Assembly (NCBI RefSeq): GCF_013488225.1
Contig: NZ_CP041238.1
Location: 521,501-585,500 of the forward strand
Source: Sinorhizobium mexicanum
GTDB lineage: Bacteria; Pseudomonadota; Alphaproteobacteria; Rhizobiales; Rhizobiaceae
Direction: 5' to 3'
Length of the DNA stretch: 64,000 bases
Shown: positions 47,788 through 55,831 of the stretch, in pieces
How positions within the stretch are numbered: the first letter of the stretch is position 1
Layout of the letters: every line of letters begins with the position of its first letter
Translations under genes and position numbers: made by a program
Notes under the pieces: generated by a model
What the model was told of the DNA's origin: nothing
Database searches by the model: none
The model's input: the letters and a program-made list of their open reading frames with translations, nothing else

Positions 47788-48585
47788 ATGAACAATGGTG
47801 TCAGAAACGGGGTAGAAGGAGCAGCCCTGAACTCTTCGTCCGGGCGCAGTGACACAGAACGTGCGCCACGCCGTCCGTGGTGGCGGTTCGTGCCATTTGC
47901 TCTTCTCGTTGCCGGTGGGGCCGCCTGTTATGCGTTTGGCCTGCCGCACTATCTTTCGCTGACGGCACTTGTCCATCACCGCGAGGTCCTCAGCGCCTAT
48001 GTCGATTCCTATCCGCTCCGAGCCGGTTCCGCATTCTTTGCGGTCTATGTTGCGGTGGTTGTCTTTTCGATCCCGGCTGCGTCGGTGCTGACCATATTTT
48101 CCGGGTTCCTGTTCGGCTGTCTTACGGGTGGAATTATCGCGATCGCCGCGGCGACACTGGGATCCTGCCTTCTGTTCCTTGCCGCGCGCGGGGTTCTCGG
48201 CGACCTCCTGCGCCCGCGTGCCGGGCACTTCCTTGAGCGACTGGCGGAAGGCTTCCGGCGCAATGCGTTCCTTTACCTTCTGATCTTGCGGCTGGCGCCG
48301 ATCTTTCCCTTCTTCGTCGTCAATATCGCACCCGCTTTCTTCGACGTGCGGCTACGCACGTTTGCCATCGCAACGCTGATCGGCATCGTGCCGGGCACGC
48401 TCGCCTATGCCTGGGTCGGCCGCAGCCTCGACAACGTGATCGCTCGCTCGGCTGCGGCTGGCGGCGAGCTCACGATTTCGGATTTTGCGACGAGGGACAT
48501 TTCGCTGGGGCTCGCGGCGCTGACGCTCATCGCGGCATTGCCTCTGGCGTTCAAGCTAATACAGTCGCGCCGCAAGACGGTCTGA
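47788..48585 (+). CDS. TVP38/TMEM64-family (VTT domain) membrane protein
   Basis: A 265-residue inner-membrane protein. About five to six helices include FVPFALLVAGGAACYAFGL and the VTT core FSIPAASVLTIFSGFLFG, GGIIAIAAATLGSCLLFLAA, FLYLLILRLAPIFPFFVVNI and GIVPGTLAYAWVGRSLD. DedA/VTT proteins are linked to lipid scrambling and proton-motive homeostasis. It lies 16 bases upstream of the flavoenzyme gene, in one operon. Confidence 0.9.
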   Translation: MNNGVRNGVEGAALNSSSGRSDTERAPRRPWWRFVPFALLVAGGAACYAFGLPHYLSLTALVHHREVLSAYVDSYPLRAGSAFFAVYVAVVVFSIPAASVLTIFSGFLFGCLTGGIIAIAAATLGSCLLFLAARGVLGDLLRPRAGHFLERLAEGFRRNAFLYLLILRLAPIFPFFVVNIAPAFFDVRLRTFAIATLIGIVPGTLAYAWVGRSLDNVIARSAAAGGELTISDFATRDISLGLAALTLIAALPLAFKLIQSRRKTV

Positions 48586-48601
48586 CGGAACGGAAGGCGG
48601 C

Positions 48602-50026
48602 GTGGCGAAGGTCCTCAATCCGGATATCTGTGTAATCGGTGGGGGTGCGGCCGGTCTGTCGGTGGCCGCCGGCGCTGCGGCCTTCGGCGTGCCGGTTGTC
48701 CTGGTCGAACGCGCCCGAATGGGTGGGGATTGCCTGAACTTTGGTTGCGTACCGTCAAAGACGTTGATCGCGGCTTCCAAACACGCGCAGGCGATCCGCG
48801 CTGCCGAGGAATTCGGCATCACCGCAGGCGAGCCGATCGTCGACTATGAACGGTTGCAGGCACGGGTTCATGCGGTCATCGGCGCCATCGCGCCGCACGA
48901 TTCCGCCGAGCGCTTCGAGAGTCTTGGCGTGAAAGTCATCGCGGATACGGCACGGTTCGTCGACGACAGGACCGTTGCGGCCGGCGATCATCTTATCCGG
49001 GCGCGGCGCTTCGTGATCGCCACCGGCTCGTCGCCGGCTGTACCCGCAATTCCCGGGCTCGCCGAGACGCCGTATCTCACCAATGAGACGCTCTTCGATT
49101 TGAAGCGGCTGCCCGAACACCTCGTCATCGTCGGTGCCGGGCCTGTCGGGCTGGAAATGGCCCAGGCTCATCGCCGGCTCGGCGCGCGCGTTACGGTGAT
49201 TGACAGCGGCAAAGCGCTTTCGAGCGGCGATCCGGAACTGGTGGCGATCGTTCTAGACGCGATCCGTGCCGAGGGTACCGTTCTTCACGAGGAAACCGCC
49301 ATCCAGTCCGTGGAGCGGCACGCGGGCGGCGTGCGGCTGCATTGCAAAAACACGCAAGGACGTTTTTTTCTTGATGGCAGCGACCTGCTGCTGGCCGCCG
49401 GCCGTGCTCCCAATCACGTTTCTCTCGATCTTGATGCAGCAGGGATTCGGCACGACGTGAAGGGGATCGCCATTGGCACGGACCTTCGGACAAGCAATCG
49501 CCGCGTCTATGCAATCGGTGATGCCGCAGGTGGCCTGCAGTTCACCCATGTCGCGAATTATCATGCGCGCCTCGCGCTGCAACAGATCCTGTTTCGCCTG
49601 CCGGCGCGCGAAGACCGCGACATCATACCGCGGGTCACGTTTACCGATCCGGAATTGGCAGAGGTCGGTCTCGGCCAGGCGGACGCGCGGGAAAAGTTTG
49701 GGCGGGTCGACGTCGTCTGCTGGGACTTTTCCGCCAACGACCGCGCCCGCACCGACGGGCTCGGGCAGGGCCTCATCAAGATCACGGTCGGTCGGCGGGG
49801 ACGGATCCTCGGTGCTGCGATTGCCGGCGCCGGTGCCGGAGAGATGATCAACGGCTTTGCTTTGGCCGTCGCCAATCGGCTGACGCTCAAACATTTCCGC
49901 GGCTATGTGGCGCCCTATCCGACCTTGTCCGAGATTGGAAAACAGGCATCGATCTCCTATTATGCCCCTGTGGCGCGAAATCCGCTCGTTCGGTCAGTAA
50001 TCGGAATGCTGCGGTATTTCGGCTAG
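48602..50026 (+). CDS. FAD-dependent pyridine nucleotide-disulfide oxidoreductase, MerA-like
   Basis: A 474-residue flavoprotein. FAD motif VIGGGAAGLSVA near the start, redox pair C44/C49 in GGDCLNFGCVPSK, NAD(P) motif VIVGAGPVGLEMA at about 177-189, and second FAD motif VYAIGDAAGG. At the C-terminus VAPYPTLSEIG replaces the His of lipoamide dehydrogenases, as in mercuric reductase, but the vicinal cysteine pair of MerA is absent (ends MLRYFG). It is therefore not a mercury enzyme; the substrate is unknown. The GTG start at 48602 is preceded by GGAAG. It is partnered with the VTT gene. Confidence 0.87.
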   Translation: MAKVLNPDICVIGGGAAGLSVAAGAAAFGVPVVLVERARMGGDCLNFGCVPSKTLIAASKHAQAIRAAEEFGITAGEPIVDYERLQARVHAVIGAIAPHDSAERFESLGVKVIADTARFVDDRTVAAGDHLIRARRFVIATGSSPAVPAIPGLAETPYLTNETLFDLKRLPEHLVIVGAGPVGLEMAQAHRRLGARVTVIDSGKALSSGDPELVAIVLDAIRAEGTVLHEETAIQSVERHAGGVRLHCKNTQGRFFLDGSDLLLAAGRAPNHVSLDLDAAGIRHDVKGIAIGTDLRTSNRRVYAIGDAAGGLQFTHVANYHARLALQQILFRLPAREDRDIIPRVTFTDPELAEVGLGQADAREKFGRVDVVCWDFSANDRARTDGLGQGLIKITVGRRGRILGAAIAGAGAGEMINGFALAVANRLTLKHFRGYVAPYPTLSEIGKQASISYYAPVARNPLVRSVIGMLRYFG

Positions 50027-50135
50027 GTCACGATGAATTTTGGCTAACTCGGCCCAAATTCATAAACGTGATCGATTCTAATAGGTTAGAGCGGGATGTG
50101 GGCGGAGAACCGTGCACACTTTTCCTCATCCCGCT
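50027..50135. repeat. composite palindromic repeat, copy 3 (inverted)
   Basis: tcacgatgaattttggct..gcccaaattcataaacgtga hairpin (about 50032-50072), then gagcgggatgtggg..cctcatcccgct (50089-50135). Relative to 27110-27212 it is in the opposite orientation with the same two modules. Confidence 0.7.
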
Positions 50136-50138
50136 ATA

Positions 50139-50241
50139 CTGCATGATTCCTTAAATCGGAATCGATTTAAGGGCAAAATCATGCAGCAGTTCAAAGTGTT
50201 ACAGCGACCTTAGCGCGTCCGATTGGACGCGCGGCGCTGTA
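50139..50241. repeat. RIME-like palindromic repeat, full copy
   Basis: ctgcatg..catgcag around taaatcggaatcgattta, spacer cagttcaaagtg, then ttacagcg..cgctgtaa with gcgcgtccgattggacgcgc. It ends 24 bases before the histidine kinase start, so it lies in its leader or promoter. Confidence 0.85.
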
Positions 50242-50265
50242 AGTTGCAGGGAATGTTCTAGAGTT

Positions 50266-51747
50266 ATGGTGGAAAAGGCGCGTTCGGCCAATGCGAGTGC
50301 GGTGCCCCGAGCGGCCGTGGGGTTTTTCCGCGGGCTCTCCGGCAAGCTGCTGCTTTTGACCGTGGCATTCATCATGCTGGCGGAAGTGCTGATCTTCGTG
50401 CCGTCGGTTGCCAATATGCGGATCCGCTGGCTTCAGGATCGGCTGAACACGGTGGCCGCAGCAGCCGTTGTGGTGGACGGACTGCAGAATGTCGAGCTTC
50501 CGCGGGCGGTGCAGCGCGACACGTTGATGGCGACCGGAACCAAGGCCATCGTCATTCGCCGCAAGGATGCGTCGCGGATGATCGCCACCGTCGACATGCC
50601 GCCGGCAATCGATGGTGAATACGATATCGCCAACTTTACCCCCGTCGGTGCGATACGCGACGCGTTCGACACGCTGCTTTTTGGCGGCAGCCGGATCGTG
50701 CGCGTCTATGGCCCGCTCGGCGAAACGGACGCGACCATCGAGCTGGTGATGAAGGATGCCGGCTTGCGCAAGGCGATGCTCGTCTATTCGCGCAATGTTT
50801 TCCTTCTGTCGATCGCGATTTCGTTAATCACGGGCGCGCTGATCTTCCTCGCAATCAATCGCATGCTGATCGTGCCGATCAGGCGGATGACGACGAGCAT
50901 GCAGGAGTTTTCCAACGAGCCCTCCGACCCGGAGCGACTCCTCGTTCCGCCGGAAGGCAAGGATGAACTGGCGGTGGCCGGTCAACACCTTGCGAGCATG
51001 CAGCGCGACCTGCAGAAAACCTTGAAGCAACAGAAAAGCCTCGCCGAACTCGGCCTCGCGGTTTCGAAGATCAACCACGACATGCGCAACATTCTCTCGT
51101 CCGCGCAACTCATCTCCGATCGGCTTGCCGATGTCGATGATCCGGTGGTCAAACGCTTCGCGCCGACTTTGCTGCGGACGATAGACCGCGCCGTCGGCTA
51201 TACGCAGGAGGTTCTCTCCTATGGGCGCACGGCCGAGGCAGCGCCGCACCGCCGCTTTGTTGCGCTGCGTCCGCTCGTCGAGGATGTCGCCGAACTCCTC
51301 GCTATCGATCGCCAGAGCGGCATCGATTTCGAAATCCAGGTACGAGACGACGTCGTGGTCGACGCCGACAGCGAGCAGCTTTTCCGTGTCGTCCACAACA
51401 TCTGCCGCAACGCCGTCCAGGCGTTGACGAATCACGAGCCGGAGGACGGCCGCGCCAGGTCGATCGCCGTTTCGGCTATGCGAACCGGAAGCGTGGTTAC
51501 GATTTCCATCGACGACACGGGGCCCGGCATGCCGGCCAAGGCGCGCGAAAACCTGTTTACTGCCTTCCGAGGTTCGGCGCGCTCCGGCGGCACCGGCCTC
51601 GGGCTCGCCATCGCCCGCGAACTTGTGCTCGCTCATGGCGGGACGATCGCCCTCGTTGAAAAGCCGACGCCTGGCACGCTCTTCCGCATCGAACTGCCGG
51701 ATCGCCCGGTGCCGCTGGACGCTTTCCGCTCGAAGGCGCGGCCCTGA
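50266..51747 (+). CDS. sensor histidine kinase, orphan
   Basis: A 493-residue membrane kinase. Helix 1 at about 23-45, a periplasmic region of about 130 residues (MRIRWLQDRLNTVAAAAVVV, ATGTKAIVIRRKDASRMIAT), helix 2 at about 187-207, HAMP, then H271 in SKINHDMRNIL. The ATPase domain has an N box (NICRNAVQAL), G1 (DTGPGMP) and G2 (GGTGLGLAIA). No response regulator gene is adjacent. No clear ribosome binding site precedes ATG 50266. Confidence 0.9.
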   Translation: MVEKARSANASAVPRAAVGFFRGLSGKLLLLTVAFIMLAEVLIFVPSVANMRIRWLQDRLNTVAAAAVVVDGLQNVELPRAVQRDTLMATGTKAIVIRRKDASRMIATVDMPPAIDGEYDIANFTPVGAIRDAFDTLLFGGSRIVRVYGPLGETDATIELVMKDAGLRKAMLVYSRNVFLLSIAISLITGALIFLAINRMLIVPIRRMTTSMQEFSNEPSDPERLLVPPEGKDELAVAGQHLASMQRDLQKTLKQQKSLAELGLAVSKINHDMRNILSSAQLISDRLADVDDPVVKRFAPTLLRTIDRAVGYTQEVLSYGRTAEAAPHRRFVALRPLVEDVAELLAIDRQSGIDFEIQVRDDVVVDADSEQLFRVVHNICRNAVQALTNHEPEDGRARSIAVSAMRTGSVVTISIDDTGPGMPAKARENLFTAFRGSARSGGTGLGLAIARELVLAHGGTIALVEKPTPGTLFRIELPDRPVPLDAFRSKARP

Positions 51748-51854
51748 TATCCATCCTCGAGCCACCGCCGTTCTTATCGCCGGGCTTCGGATTGCTCTCT
51801 GCGGAGCCTTATCCACCTGTCGTCGCAAAAATGAAATTTTTTGCCGAAAGGCGC

Positions 51855-51883
51855 TTGCAATCGCTGAAAGGACCCAGTAGAGG
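51855..51883 (+). promoter_or_regulatory. promoter for tRNA-Arg
   Basis: TTGCAA (51855-51860), 17 bases, then TAGAGG (51878-51883). The predicted start near 51890 lies about 29 bases before the mature tRNA. Confidence 0.5.
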
Positions 51884-51918
51884 ATCGCCACGCAAGCGGT
51901 TCTCACCGCTTCAGGCAA

Positions 51919-51995
51919 GCACCCGTAGCTCAGCTGGATAGAGCACCAGACTACGAATCTGGGGGTCAGGAGTTCGAATCTCTTCGGGTGCGCCA
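51919..51995 (+). tRNA. tRNA-Arg (anticodon ACG)
   Basis: A 77-base cloverleaf: acceptor GCACCCG (51919-51925) pairs with CGGGTGC (51985-51991), discriminator G and encoded CCA at 51993-51995. D arm AGCTCAGCTGGATAGAGC, anticodon loop CTACGAA giving ACG, variable loop GGTCA and T arm with TTCGAAT. Reads CGN codons after A34-to-inosine editing. Confidence 0.96.
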
Positions 51996-52104
51996 TTTTC
52001 CCTGGATTGTCGGTTTGTAGTTGTTTCCCTGGCGTGAGTGCAGAGCTGGAAACAGTGATTCCCTTGCGAATGACATGCAGGATCAAGAGCCATGATCACC
52101 CTTG

Positions 52105-52395
52105 ATGAATGTCTTCACAGTTGAGCCTGCCAACCAGCAGAGGGTCGTCGACCTGATTGTTCGCGCGACAGACGAATTCGTGAGCAAGGCGCCGGGGTTC
52201 ATCTCCTCAACGCTCCACCGCAGCTTCGATGGCACGAAGGTGGCGATGTATGCACAGTGGGAAAGCGCGGAGCACTATGAGGCGATGGGGCGCGATCCCG
52301 GGCCACTGCCTCTGTTCGGGGAGGTGCTCACCTTGGCCAAGTTTGAACCCGGCATGTACGAGATCGTCCGGACGTTCCCGCCTGCGACCGAATAG
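52105..52395 (+). CDS. antibiotic biosynthesis monooxygenase (ABM) domain protein
   Basis: A 96-residue ferredoxin-like-fold protein (FTVEPANQQRVVDLIVRATD, PGFISSTLHRSFDGTKVAMY, AQWESAEHYEAM). Small ABM proteins act as cofactorless oxygenases or bind small ligands. A start at 52092 after AGGATCAAGAG would give MITL and then a one-base shift into the MNVFTVEP frame, so the natural N-terminus may have suffered a single-base insertion. ATG 52105 gives an almost full-length domain. Located just past the tRNA-Arg gene, convergent with the methyltransferase gene. Confidence 0.78.
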   Translation: MNVFTVEPANQQRVVDLIVRATDEFVSKAPGFISSTLHRSFDGTKVAMYAQWESAEHYEAMGRDPGPLPLFGEVLTLAKFEPGMYEIVRTFPPATE

Positions 52396-52436
52396 CCCGC
52401 AGCGTTGGCCGGATATCCGTCCTGCGGCGGGAAACT

Positions 52437-53252
52437 TCATCGTTTCTCGCCGATGACGATCAAATATTCCCGCCTGATGTGGAGTCCGGCCTCGACCTGA
52501 TAGTGCGCGTGATAGGCATCGACATCGCGCTTCAGCGCGGCGCGTTCATCTTCATTCAAGCCTTCGTAAAGCGTCCGCAACGGCCCGAAGCCGCGCAAGT
52601 ACCAGTTCCAGATCGCGTCGACGCTTTCGTGGTAGGCGTTGTTGGTGCCGTGCTCGAACGTGAGTTTGAATTCCCGCCCGAGCAGGTCTTCGAGATGGGC
52701 CGGATCGCCCCACGATAGCGATGATTCCTTCGGCGGCGGCGCCTTCGTGTGAGCGCTGATTACAGCGAAGAGGCGGGCAACGGCGCCCGTCGGGGCCCAA
52801 GTGGACATGCAGAGCCGTCCGCCTTTGCCGCAGATCCGCGCCAGTTCGCCGGCGGCGCGGCGGTGGTTCCCGGCGAAGATCACCCCGAAGGTCGAAAGTA
52901 TCTTGTCGAAGCTTTCGTCCGGGAAGGGTAGGTTCTCGGCATCGGCGACGCGGTAATTGATCGGCGGCTCGACGCCGGTCGAAAGCCGGCGGGCAGCGTC
53001 GATCAGATCGGCCGATATGTCGATCGCCGTGACGTTTGCGCCGAAACGCGCGGCATTGCGTGCGCTCCAGCCGGTGCCGGTCGCGACGTCGAGCACTTTG
53101 TCGCCGGGCTTTGGGCTCAATCGCTGGGCGGCGTGCGCCAGCGCGTCCGAGATGGCGAAGCTGACAAGGTCGTAGTGTCTGCCGCCTGCTCCCCAGATGG
53201 CTGCCTGATCGCGGTTGTGTTCCTGGATTCCGTCGCTGAGATGTTCCGACAT
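52437..53252 (-). CDS. class I SAM-dependent methyltransferase
   Basis: A 271-residue methyltransferase with motif I VLDVATGTGWSARNAA (about 50-65), motif II ANVTAIDISADLIDAA and post-I ADAENLPFPDESFDKILSTF. The N-terminus resembles UbiE/MenG-type enzymes (AAIWGAGGRHYDLVSFAISD), but the substrate is unknown. GAGGG precedes ATG 53252. It is divergent from an HxlR-type regulator across about 126 bases, suggesting local control. Confidence 0.87.
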   Translation of the reverse strand: MSEHLSDGIQEHNRDQAAIWGAGGRHYDLVSFAISDALAHAAQRLSPKPGDKVLDVATGTGWSARNAARFGANVTAIDISADLIDAARRLSTGVEPPINYRVADAENLPFPDESFDKILSTFGVIFAGNHRRAAGELARICGKGGRLCMSTWAPTGAVARLFAVISAHTKAPPPKESSLSWGDPAHLEDLLGREFKLTFEHGTNNAYHESVDAIWNWYLRGFGPLRTLYEGLNEDERAALKRDVDAYHAHYQVEAGLHIRREYLIVIGEKR

Positions 53253-53378
53253 GAAACCCTCCCTCGGCTCTTGAGAGCGCCATTTCACCACTTGGAAGGC
53301 CTGGTGGCTACTTCACAATCTGTAGTGGGATCGCGATGCTGCCGGGTGTAAACTGCGCGCCGAAAGGAAGTGATCGCG

Positions 53379-54077
53379 ATGAGGAGCTACAATCAGTTCT
53401 GCCCGATCGCCAAGGCCGCCGAGATCTTTTGCGAGCGATGGACGGCTTTGATCCTGCGAGACCTCGCGTTTGGCGCCACCCGCTTTTCCGATCTGCAGCG
53501 CGGCGTGCCCCTGGCTTCGCCGACGCTTCTGTCGTCGCGGCTGAAGAAACTTGAGGCGGAGGGCATCATCGTCCGGTCCGTATCCGACGACGGGCGCGGC
53601 CCGACCTATCGGCTGACGCATGCCGGCCAGGAGTTCGTCCCGATCATCATGGCGCTCGGACAATGGGGCCAGCGATGGTCGCGCAGGACCTTGGCGGAGC
53701 ACGAGATCGATCTCGGCCTGCTGCTCTGGGCGCTTCAAAAGGGCGCGCACCCTGAACTGTTCGGCACCGAACGCGTCGTCATACAATTCGAGCTCACGGA
53801 CCAGGTCGAGAAGAAGCGCCACTGGTGGTTCCTCAATCAAGACGGCACCTGCGAACTCTGCCTGAAGCCGCCCGACCGCGACGCGCAGCTCTACGTCATC
53901 GTCTCTCTATTGGACCTGACACGAATTTGGCGTGGTGACCTGCCGTTTGCTTCGGCGCTCCACCACGGGGCGATAGAGGTGGACGGCAGCGGGCGGCTTC
54001 GCAAGCTGTTTCCGCTATGGCTCGGCGTCAGCCCGCTGGCGCATATCCGGTCGGAACGCCGGGAGCGCGTCGGCTAG
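53379..54077 (+). CDS. HxlR-family transcriptional regulator with C-terminal SCP2-like region
   Basis: A 232-residue protein. The N-terminal HxlR winged helix (about 5-100) has FCPIAKAAEIFCERWTALIL, FSDLQRGVPLASPTLLSSRL and DGRGPTYRLTHAG. The C-terminal part (about 120-232, DGTCELCLKPPDRDAQLYVI) resembles the sterol-carrier-like domain found fused to some HxlR proteins. Cysteines near the N-terminus (C9, C18) could sense redox or electrophiles. AAAGGAAG precedes ATG 53379. Divergent from the methyltransferase gene. The TAG stop is the first codon of a repeat. Confidence 0.88.
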   Translation: MRSYNQFCPIAKAAEIFCERWTALILRDLAFGATRFSDLQRGVPLASPTLLSSRLKKLEAEGIIVRSVSDDGRGPTYRLTHAGQEFVPIIMALGQWGQRWSRRTLAEHEIDLGLLLWALQKGAHPELFGTERVVIQFELTDQVEKKRHWWFLNQDGTCELCLKPPDRDAQLYVIVSLLDLTRIWRGDLPFASALHHGAIEVDGSGRLRKLFPLWLGVSPLAHIRSERRERVG

Positions 54078-54179
54078 AGCGCCGTGCGTTCAAATGAACG
54101 CACAAAGGACGCCCTAGCACTTTGATTCTAGAGCATCTTATCCGCCTTCAGTGATGCCACTTGAAAGCGGGATGCTCTG
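54074..54179. repeat. palindromic repeat, tagagcgccgtgcg type
   Basis: Second copy of the element at 15291-15396, with near-identical gccgtgcgttcaaatgaacgc and ctttgattctagagca blocks. It provides the stop codon of the HxlR gene. Confidence 0.75.
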
Positions 54180-54230
54180 GATCACGATGATTGGAGCGGC
54201 GATGCGGAAAGCCGTGGGCGGCAACGCATC

Positions 54231-55424
54231 TTACTGGGCGTCGAGCTCCACGTCTCCGTCGAAATCGAAAACCGCTCGAACGCTGAAGACGTGAGCGGTT
54301 TGCTCGTCGGCATCGCGTGCAAAGGTGTAAGCGGCGGCGAGCTTCCACCCCGACCGATCGAATGGCATGCCTTCGCCATGCTCATCATCGGGCTCGTAGA
54401 TGACCTCAAGATCAGCCAGATGCTCGTGTGTGTCCGGCCCGCCGTCGACGAGGTTCAACTGCCGGGTATAGCTCGCGACGTAAGTCAGCGGCTCCAGCTC
54501 AAGCGCAGCGGAGCCCGTGAGGACCAGTGCGTCGTCCGGACGGCTGTTGAAATGCCGTAGGTAGGCCGCTTCCCCGAGCAGTCTCAGCGTCATCTCGTTC
54601 AGCTGCAGGCTTGCCGTCGAGGATGCCAGGTAGGCCACTTCGTCTCCTGGTGTGAGCCCGTCTTCCAGGTCCTCGCCGCTGGGTTCTCCGGCCTTCTGGT
54701 ACCGGAAAGCCAGCCTGTAGCCGAAATCGCCGTCCATATAGCAATCGACCGGCTCCGCCCCTCTGCAGCCGTCAAGGACAAGCGAGAGCGAGGACAGGCC
54801 ATCGGTGTTACCGGCGCCGCCATCCGAAAGTCGCGTCCGCCCCCGTGTGGTAAACAGGGAATCGCTGAAGATCGATCGGTCGGTCGTGAACGCCGTTGCG
54901 GCCAGGGCCTGGTCCATCCCGAGACCGTCGAAGTCGAATACGACCTGGGCGCCGACGCGCTCGTCCGCGTCGAAATCCGAGACAAGGTCCGTGGCGTTGA
55001 TTCCGGGCGCGACTTCGCTGGCAAGGCTGAAGATTGTATCGAACTTTCCCGCCCTGATGGTCGCCGGGCCCGCTTCGATGCCGGTGTAGAGTTCGGCCAG
55101 ATAGGTCCCGATCCCTTCAAAAGTCGCGTTTTCGCCCGGCTGTGGCTCGACAACCGGCTCGGTGATGATGGACGTGGCGAACCGCAGATAGTCGGTCGGC
55201 GCGAAGAACAGGTCGACTGTAAGTGTCGGCTGCAATTCGTCGGATCTCAAAAGCGAGGGGTCGGCGGCAAGTAACCAGTCGTTCTGGAGCTCCGCAGAAA
55301 CTTCGTACCCCGCACAGGGCGCGGTGCAACCTTCGACGAGCCCCGGCACGGCGTCCTCGGCCAATGCTGTGATTGGGAGCGCCAACAACAGCGCGCCTGC
55401 GCGAGCGAAGGCGAGAAGGCGCAT
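54231..55424 (-). CDS. outer-membrane beta-barrel/porin-like protein
   Basis: A 397-residue exported protein. Signal peptide MRLLAFARAGALLLALPITA, cut near ALAED. The mature part is acidic with alternating hydrophobic strands (TLTVDLFFAPTDYLRFATSI, GYRLAFRYQKAGE, WKLAAAYTFARDAD) and ends in repeated strands (FSVRAVFDFDGDVELDAQ). It resembles uncharacterised outer-membrane barrels but has no terminal Phe/Tyr, so this assignment is tentative. CAGGGG precedes ATG 55424. Divergent from the DUF4114 gene. Confidence 0.7.
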   Translation of the reverse strand: MRLLAFARAGALLLALPITALAEDAVPGLVEGCTAPCAGYEVSAELQNDWLLAADPSLLRSDELQPTLTVDLFFAPTDYLRFATSIITEPVVEPQPGENATFEGIGTYLAELYTGIEAGPATIRAGKFDTIFSLASEVAPGINATDLVSDFDADERVGAQVVFDFDGLGMDQALAATAFTTDRSIFSDSLFTTRGRTRLSDGGAGNTDGLSSLSLVLDGCRGAEPVDCYMDGDFGYRLAFRYQKAGEPSGEDLEDGLTPGDEVAYLASSTASLQLNEMTLRLLGEAAYLRHFNSRPDDALVLTGSAALELEPLTYVASYTRQLNLVDGGPDTHEHLADLEVIYEPDDEHGEGMPFDRSGWKLAAAYTFARDADEQTAHVFSVRAVFDFDGDVELDAQ

Positions 55425-55831
55425 ACCGACCCCTGTCAGCACGGCGCGCCGAGCGCATCCCGGGCAGGGGCGGGATCAGGGCGGCGGCCAACGGACCTGC
55501 TGTCGCACCCTGCCGAAGACTTGGAAATCCGCATGGCCGTTATCCTGTTCACGCCGGGAAACGACCATAGCCGATGATTTGACTGCTACCAAGGATGAAC
55601 CGGTTCCTTGAGGCGCGGCGAGCCGGTCGGCGGCATTGCAGGCGGCAGGCGGCTGCAGCCCAGGATCGGCGACCCATCTCACATCCGTGAGATGGGTCGT
55701 TCAGCTCGTTGAACAGTCAAGGCTTTTTCCACGCTACGCCTGCCGGATTCCCGTGTGGCGGTCGCCATTGCATGCTCGGCTCGCGGAGCCGCAGGCTGGG
55801 GCGCGGCCGCGATCACCTCGGAGGATATGCT
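55425..55831. other. 407-base gap before the DUF4114 gene
   Basis: Holds divergent promoter space and a perfect 12-base hairpin at 55670-55699. No gene with a convincing start is found. The region 55600-55660 is G/C-rich and repetitive (ggcggc motifs). Confidence 0.5.
55670..55699. terminator. perfect 12-base hairpin upstream of DUF4114 gene
   Basis: CGACCCATCTCA (55670-55681) pairs with TGAGATGGGTCG (55688-55699) around catccg. It is 132 bases before the DUF4114 start. It could end an unseen transcript or regulate the leader. Confidence 0.5.

Noticed and set aside
48602..50026. Calling the flavoenzyme a mercuric reductase or lipoamide dehydrogenase
   Set aside because: It lacks the C-terminal cysteine pair and the N-terminal metal-binding domain of MerA, and lacks the catalytic His of lipoamide dehydrogenase.
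51919..54077. tRNA-Arg as a possible integration site for a genomic island
   Set aside because: No integrase gene and no second copy of the tRNA 3' end were found downstream within the window.
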